Assembly: GCA_902790905.1 (NCBI GenBank)
Contig: CADATO010000005.1
Span: 1-64,000 of the forward strand
DNA length: 64,000 bases
Direction: 5' to 3'
From: an uncultured Eubacteriales bacterium
Lineage (GTDB): Bacteria > Bacillota > Clostridia > Peptostreptococcales > Anaerovoracaceae
Shown in pieces: positions 59,962-64,000 of the stretch. Within the stretch, counting starts at the first letter, position 1. Each line of letters starts with the position of its first letter. The translations under genes were made by a program, and so were the position numbers. Under the pieces are notes generated by a model. That model saw nothing but the letters and a program-made list of their open reading frames with translations, did no database searches and was not told where the DNA came from.

Positions 59962-61827
59962 ATGAAACGACGTTCTTTTTATGTGCTGTTTCTGGCATTG
60001 TTTTTTTTACTCTTTAGCGGGAATGTATATGCGGATGATGCATCGCAATCCCTTTCGACAGTTGCTCCGTCTGTGCAGGAAACAGAAGCAGATCCCGATA
60101 CTGCCGCATTGGATATTATCACAGCAGAAGAAGATGACTGTGTGGATATTGAAACCGGAAACATAGAGGTTCAGGGAGTAAAAGACGCACTCTATACCGG
60201 CGGGGAAATCAAGTTTGATTTAACTGTTATTTTGAACGAAACGGTTTTGCAGAAAGATACCGACTATACTGTTTCGTATTCAAATAATATCAATCCCGGC
60301 ACCGCTTCTCTGCAGATCAGGGGAACAGGTGCCTATACCGGTGAGTTGGAATATACGTTCAAGATATCCAACTGGGATGAAAACGGCAGATATCATGGTG
60401 CAGACGGAAGTATTCTCACCAGCAGATGGGTGAATAGTGATAGCAGTTCATATCTCCTTGACGGCAATGGTTATGCCAGGAAAAACACCTGGGTCAGGCG
60501 TGCCTCCTCATGGTCGTACCTTGGAACAGACGGCAGAATGGTACGGTCGCATTGGGTTAAAACTTCTAATAAATGGTACTGGCTGAATGCAGATGGGAAT
60601 ATGGCAGCTGATTGCTGGGTTATGGATGGCGCCGGCTGGTGTTGGGTACAGTCCGATGGTTCGTGTTTGTCGAGCCAGTGGATCAAACGAAAAGGAGCAT
60701 GGTACTATCTTAATCCCAGCGGTTATATGGCAAGAAACCAGTGGGTGAAGGACAAAGCATGGTACTGGATGCAGGAAGACGGCAAACTTGCAGCAAACCG
60801 GTGGATCAACGACGGTAAGGGATGGTGCTGGGTACAGTCCGACGGTTCGTGTTTGTCGAGCCGATGGATCAAACGAAGCGGAGCATGGTACTATCTTAAT
60901 CCCAGCGGTTATATGGCAAGAAACCAGTGGGTGAGGGACAAGGCATGGTACTGGATGCTGGAAGACGGCAAACTTGCAGCAAACCGGTGGATCAATGACG
61001 GCAAGGGATGGTGCTGGGTACAGTCCGAAGGGAAGTGCCTGACGAACCAGTGGCTGAAACGTAAAGGTGTCTGGTATTTTCTGAAACCCAACGGATATAT
61101 GGCAGTGAACGAGTGTATTTTCGATGGAAGAAAATACTACTTCATGGACTCAAATGGCAGGATTGATTCGCCGCTGTGGAAAAAGGATGACCATGGCTGG
61201 TACTACGTCAATGGCAAGGGCGAGAGAATCAAGAACCAGTGGGTCAGGGATGATAAATGCGCCGGTTGGTGCTGGCTGGACTCTGATGGCTACTGGGTCC
61301 CGGGGAAGCGGTATTACCAGAATCCGGCCTGGATGGTACAGATTTCGACCAACCCGTCGAAGCATGGGCAAAGTTTTTATATGAGTCCATGCCGGGTTAA
61401 TGCGGGCAGTTCCAGATCGGAACATATTGAGGCTATGATTAACAGAGCTTATGATTATATCGGCGATCCGTTTATCGTGTGCAGATCCGGTAAACCTGGA
61501 CAGGGTCTTGACTGTTCCGGCCTGGTAATGCAGGCAGGCTATGCTGCGGGTATCGATTTTTACCCGTCAACACCTTACAGGCATACATTCCCGGCATATG
61601 AATACGAATCGCGCGAGATCTGGAAGCTTAATACGCTGGAGACTGTAGCATGGAAAGACCGGCAGCGCGGCGATTTGATCTTCTATGCGAATGGCAGCGG
61701 TACAGTGATCCATATAGCTATTTACCTGGGAGACAACAAAGTCATTCATTCCTATCCCGGCTATGTGAGAGTGTCTTCTGTTTACGGCTGGGGGAACATC
61801 AAAGGTGTCAAGCGAGTGTTCCACTAA
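59962..61827 (+). CDS. Secreted NlpC/P60 peptidase with cell-wall-binding repeats
   Basis: A 621-residue exported wall hydrolase. After a signal peptide (FYVLFLALFFLLFSGNVYA) comes a bacterial Ig-like segment (about 65-135, YTGGEIKFDLTV and GTGAYTGELEYTF), then about 15 cell-wall-binding repeats, some with WCWVQSDG in place of WYYL. The C-terminal NlpC/P60 domain has Cys518 in LDCSGLV, His584 in VIHIAIYLG and His596 as likely third residue; such domains cut peptide cross-links in peptidoglycan. ATG 59962 has AAGGGA in front. Like its neighbour it is AT-richer than the rest. Confidence 0.9.
   Translation: MKRRSFYVLFLALFFLLFSGNVYADDASQSLSTVAPSVQETEADPDTAALDIITAEEDDCVDIETGNIEVQGVKDALYTGGEIKFDLTVILNETVLQKDTDYTVSYSNNINPGTASLQIRGTGAYTGELEYTFKISNWDENGRYHGADGSILTSRWVNSDSSSYLLDGNGYARKNTWVRRASSWSYLGTDGRMVRSHWVKTSNKWYWLNADGNMAADCWVMDGAGWCWVQSDGSCLSSQWIKRKGAWYYLNPSGYMARNQWVKDKAWYWMQEDGKLAANRWINDGKGWCWVQSDGSCLSSRWIKRSGAWYYLNPSGYMARNQWVRDKAWYWMLEDGKLAANRWINDGKGWCWVQSEGKCLTNQWLKRKGVWYFLKPNGYMAVNECIFDGRKYYFMDSNGRIDSPLWKKDDHGWYYVNGKGERIKNQWVRDDKCAGWCWLDSDGYWVPGKRYYQNPAWMVQISTNPSKHGQSFYMSPCRVNAGSSRSEHIEAMINRAYDYIGDPFIVCRSGKPGQGLDCSGLVMQAGYAAGIDFYPSTPYRHTFPAYEYESREIWKLNTLETVAWKDRQRGDLIFYANGSGTVIHIAIYLGDNKVIHSYPGYVRVSSVYGWGNIKGVKRVFH
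60644..61020 (+). repeat. 186-bp tandem repeat inside the NlpC/P60 gene
   Basis: The word GGGTACAGTCCG recurs at 60644 and 60830, and its start again at 61016, a period of 186 bases (62 residues, three wall-binding repeats). The first two copies are nearly identical in DNA, so the duplication is recent or kept alike by recombination. Confidence 0.8.
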
Positions 61828-61857
61828 AGAAAGTCATGACAAATCTTCATAAACATC

Positions 61858-61889
61858 AAAAAACGGTCTGGGCTTACAGACCGTTTTTT
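61858..61889. terminator. Bidirectional terminator between the NlpC/P60 gene and recN
   Basis: Perfect 13-pair stem AAAAAACGGTCTG/CAGACCGTTTTTT with a 6-base loop; works for both convergent genes. Confidence 0.92.
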
Positions 61890-61916
61890 GTGTGGCTGTT
61901 TTATTGATGCGGTTGC

Positions 61917-63542
61917 TCAGCGCATCTTTGTCATATCGATCATTTCCATTGCATTCTGCAGGGTCAGATCGGAGATGTTCAGGCCTGCGATCAGGCGGGC
62001 CACTTCACCGGCTTTCTCGTGGTCGGAGAGCTGGGTGATGGTGGTGTAAGTGTTGCTGTCATCAGACGTTTTACTGATGCGGTAGTTGTGGTCACCGTAG
62101 GCTGCGATCTGCGGCAGGTGGGTAATGGTGATGACCTGGCGCGTTTCGCCGAGCTGTTTGATGGCTTTACCGACCAGCACAGCTGTCTCGCCGCTGATCC
62201 CCGCATCGATCTCGTCGAAGATCATGGTCGGGATATTGTCAAAGTCTGCGATGATCATCTTGAAGGCGAGCATGATACGGCTCATCTCGCCGCCGGATGC
62301 GATCTTGTTCAGCGGCTTGAGGCGTTCGCCCTTGTTGGTGCTGATCAGGAACTCGACATCGTCGCGGCCGTCCGGGGAGTATTCTTTCTTTTCCTTGAAA
62401 TCCACCGATACGAGGACGTCGCTGAAGTTCAGGTTGAACAGCTCCTGCTGGATCTTGTTCTCCAGGGTGGAGGCGGAAGTCCGGCGCAGATTGGTCAGAC
62501 GGAGCGATTCCTCTTCCAGAAGGCTCTCGACGGTCTTCTTCTCCAGCGCCACACTCTCGATGTCGCTCTCCAGGGACTGCAGCTGACGGAGTTCTTTCTC
62601 GAGGTTTTCCTTGTGCTCGAGGATTGCTTCGATGGTGTCGCCGTACTTTTTCTTCATCTGACGGATCTGATACAGGCGGTCGTTGGCTTCGTCCAGCGCG
62701 GCCGTGGAGATGGTGCAGCCGTCTCTTGCTTCACGCAGTCTGCTGCAGAGATCATCAAAGCGGTAATAGATATCCGAGAACTCGTCTTCGAACATCGCCG
62801 CATCTTTGGAGAGGTGAGAGGCCTGCTTGACATCGCGGACGACATTCATGATGGCGTCAGCCGCATTGTATTCGGTCTCTCTGGCATTGTTGTACGCCAG
62901 CGCCAGTGCGGAGTAGATTTCTTCACGGTGCTGCATCTCGACGATCGTGTCCTCGAGCTTGGCATCTTCGCCGGGAACGAGATTGGCTTCGCTGATCTCA
63001 AAGATCTGGAACTGCATGTAGTCCTTGCGGCGTTCGTTGTCGACCGTCATCTCCTCGAGTTCCTGCAGGCGTCTGGAGACGTCCATATACTGCTGGTAAA
63101 GCTCGGCGACCTTTTCCTTGCTCTGCCTGATCAGGTTCGCTTCATAGCTGTCGATCAGTTTGATGTGGTTCGCCGTGTGAAGCAGGTACTGGTTGTCGTA
63201 CTGCCCGTGGATATCCGCGATCTTTCTGGCCAGTTTGTTGAGTTCGCCCAGAGACACGATCTCGCCGTCGACTTTGGCAAGGCTCTTGCCGTTGGCGTAT
63301 ACTTCGCGGGTGATGAGCACGTCGCGGTTGTTCACTTCGGCGATCATCTGGATGACTGCCTTCTCACAGCCGGTGCGCACATAGGAAGTGTCTGCACGGG
63401 CGCCCAGCGCCAGACTGATGGCACCGATGACGACAGATTTGCCGGCACCGGTCTCACCGGTGATGATGTTCAGCCCGTTATGAAAATCGACCTCGATGGA
63501 GTCTATGGTCGCATAGTCTTTGATCAGTACGTGGGATATCAT
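61917..63542 (-). CDS. recN: DNA repair protein RecN
   Basis: A 541-residue SMC-like ATPase acting early in double-strand-break repair. Walker A GETGAGKSVV is near residue 30, IADIHGQYDNQYLL is the conserved Q-loop region, a coiled coil spans about 150-360, and the C-terminal SGGEMSRIMLAFK signature and FDEIDAGISG Walker B close the site. It lies nine bases after argR, the standard Bacillota order. Confidence 0.96.
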   Translation of the reverse strand: MISHVLIKDYATIDSIEVDFHNGLNIITGETGAGKSVVIGAISLALGARADTSYVRTGCEKAVIQMIAEVNNRDVLITREVYANGKSLAKVDGEIVSLGELNKLARKIADIHGQYDNQYLLHTANHIKLIDSYEANLIRQSKEKVAELYQQYMDVSRRLQELEEMTVDNERRKDYMQFQIFEISEANLVPGEDAKLEDTIVEMQHREEIYSALALAYNNARETEYNAADAIMNVVRDVKQASHLSKDAAMFEDEFSDIYYRFDDLCSRLREARDGCTISTAALDEANDRLYQIRQMKKKYGDTIEAILEHKENLEKELRQLQSLESDIESVALEKKTVESLLEEESLRLTNLRRTSASTLENKIQQELFNLNFSDVLVSVDFKEKKEYSPDGRDDVEFLISTNKGERLKPLNKIASGGEMSRIMLAFKMIIADFDNIPTMIFDEIDAGISGETAVLVGKAIKQLGETRQVITITHLPQIAAYGDHNYRISKTSDDSNTYTTITQLSDHEKAGEVARLIAGLNISDLTLQNAMEMIDMTKMR

Positions 63543-63551
63543 TGTGTTCTC

Positions 63552-63998
63552 CTATTTCATCATCTCGTCAAACGCGTCCATGACAGCGGGGACGTTCTTC
63601 TCTTTGTCAACGACCAGCAGGAGGGTATTGTCGCCTGCGATACTGCCGACAATGTGCGGGAAGTCGACCGAGTCGATGGCTTCACCTGCAGCGCTGGCGC
63701 ATCCGGAAAGCGTGTTGACGACGATCAGGTTGCTTGCGGGGGTGATCCTGGTGATGGTCTCACGGAAGATCTTGACGAACCGCTCACTTATGAACCCGTT
63801 GCCCCTGTGCTGGGCATACTTGTATTTCCCGTCGCCAGCCAGTGTTTTGATCAGTTGCAGCTCTTTGATATCGCGCGAGACGGTCGCCTGGGTCACATCG
63901 TAGCCGGCGTCTTTGAGCAGCTGGCAGAGCTGTTCCTGTGTCTCGACGTTATTCTTGGTAATGAGTTCTAAGATCTTATTCTGTCGGGAATATCTCAT
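63552..63998 (-). CDS. argR: Arginine repressor ArgR
   Basis: A 148-residue hexameric arginine-dependent repressor/activator. The N-terminal winged helix reads QEQLCQLLKDAGYDVTQATVSRDIKELQL; the C-terminal arginine-binding and oligomerisation domain contains GCASAAGEAID and GSIAGDNTLLLVV. It senses arginine and controls arginine synthesis and catabolism. The start codon is two bases from the window edge, so its promoter is not visible. Confidence 0.95.
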   Translation of the reverse strand: MRYSRQNKILELITKNNVETQEQLCQLLKDAGYDVTQATVSRDIKELQLIKTLAGDGKYKYAQHRGNGFISERFVKIFRETITRITPASNLIVVNTLSGCASAAGEAIDSVDFPHIVGSIAGDNTLLLVVDKEKNVPAVMDAFDEMMK

Positions 63999-64000
63999 TT

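Larger units (their letters stand above)
1408..62521. repeat. Dispersed iterated octamer GCGATTCC / GGAATCGC (25 copies seen)
   Basis: Forward copies start at 1408, 5937, 8318, 10283, 11704, 18625, 21137, 25314, 31008, 38056, 39724, 50944, 52889 and 62514. Reverse copies (GGAATCGC) start at 1909, 7469, 12074, 20590, 26702, 32000, 35485, 39609, 43415, 45218 and 51735. Sixteen extend to AGCGATTCC and ten to AGCGATTCCT. Two or so would be expected by chance. Ten lie wholly or almost wholly between genes. No copy was seen from 52.9 to 62.5 kb, which includes the low-GC surface genes. Counted by eye, so a few may be missed. Confidence 0.8.

Noticed and set aside
60644..61020. The 186-bp repeats as a CRISPR-like or mobile array
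   Set aside because: They are in frame, encode wall-binding repeats and have no spacers; they are a protein-repeat duplication.
1408..62521. The iterated octamer as the cyanobacterial HIP1 element
   Set aside because: HIP1 is the palindrome GCGATCGC; this word is GCGATTCC, not palindromic, and the gene content is not cyanobacterial.
1..64000. CRISPR arrays, tRNA or rRNA genes, insertion sequences, prophage
   Set aside because: No regularly spaced identical repeats, no cloverleaf-like or rRNA sequence and no transposase, integrase or phage structural gene were recognised. Small tRNAs are hard to exclude completely by eye.

Overview
The window is a stretch of chromosome from a fairly high-GC, low-oxygen-adapted Gram-positive bacterium, most likely an anaerobic Clostridia-type member of the Bacillota. 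The evidence is gene content and order: mltG-trmR-U32 protein, rpsU-yqeY-phoH-ybeY-cdd-era-recO-glyQS, nadD-yqeK-rsfS, argR-recN, an ispH-ribosomal S1 fusion, RNase J, pyruvate phosphate dikinase, superoxide reductase, an outer-membrane-free Tad pilus locus and tryptophan/tyrosine-rich cell-wall-binding repeats. I cannot name the species. No rRNA, tRNA, CRISPR array, transposase or prophage was seen.

Layout. 0-3.4 kb: the end of a YgiQ-type radical SAM gene, a solitary DNA methyltransferase, an iron-sulfur flavoprotein and tag. 3.4-8.1 kb: a MarR regulator with ftsH behind a palindrome-bearing promoter, mrp, a gutted methyltransferase pseudogene and a cytidylate-kinase-like gene. 8.2-11.6 kb: htpG under a perfect CIRCE operator, superoxide reductase, and lexA with two LexA boxes. 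11.7-25.7 kb: housekeeping (nadD, yqeK, rsfS, leuS, rnj, ylbF-like, efp, mltG, trmR, U32, CNNM/CBS protein, mtaB, HIT). 25.7-37 kb: rpsU through glyQS and ppdK, with a SpoIIE-type phosphatase inserted and a strongly structured, apparently untranslated element between cdd and era. 37-39.6 kb: a PTS-type regulatory cassette (PRD regulator, EIIA, HPr) without a permease. 39.6-43.2 kb: glutathione peroxidase with OhrR, a CDF transporter, a PPOX-family protein and DUF1638. 43.3-55.1 kb: a Tad/Flp pilus locus split into blocks by a KefB-type antiporter and a PHP phosphatase. 55.1-57.2 kb: ispH-S1. 57.3-61.8 kb: a visibly lower-GC segment with two secreted cell-wall-binding repeat proteins. 61.9-64 kb: recN and argR on the minus strand.

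How it fits together. Much of the window handles information (translation, tRNA modification, RNA decay, ribosome assembly, repair). Several stress circuits can be read directly from operators: HrcA/CIRCE for htpG, LexA for itself, an OhrR-like site before the peroxidase, and a MarR-type palindrome before ftsH. The ppdK-PRD-EIIA-HPr neighbourhood suggests a phosphorelay that could report on PEP supply.

The most unusual signals are two. An iterated octamer GCGATTCC/GGAATCGC (extended form AGCGATTCCT) occurs at least 25 times by eye, about ten times the chance expectation, on both strands, enriched between genes and placed inside promoters, terminators and a ribosome-binding-site spacer. A 144-nt pseudoknot-capable RNA-like element lies between cdd and era. 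All coordinates, motifs and counts are from reading by eye; no database search or folding program was run.
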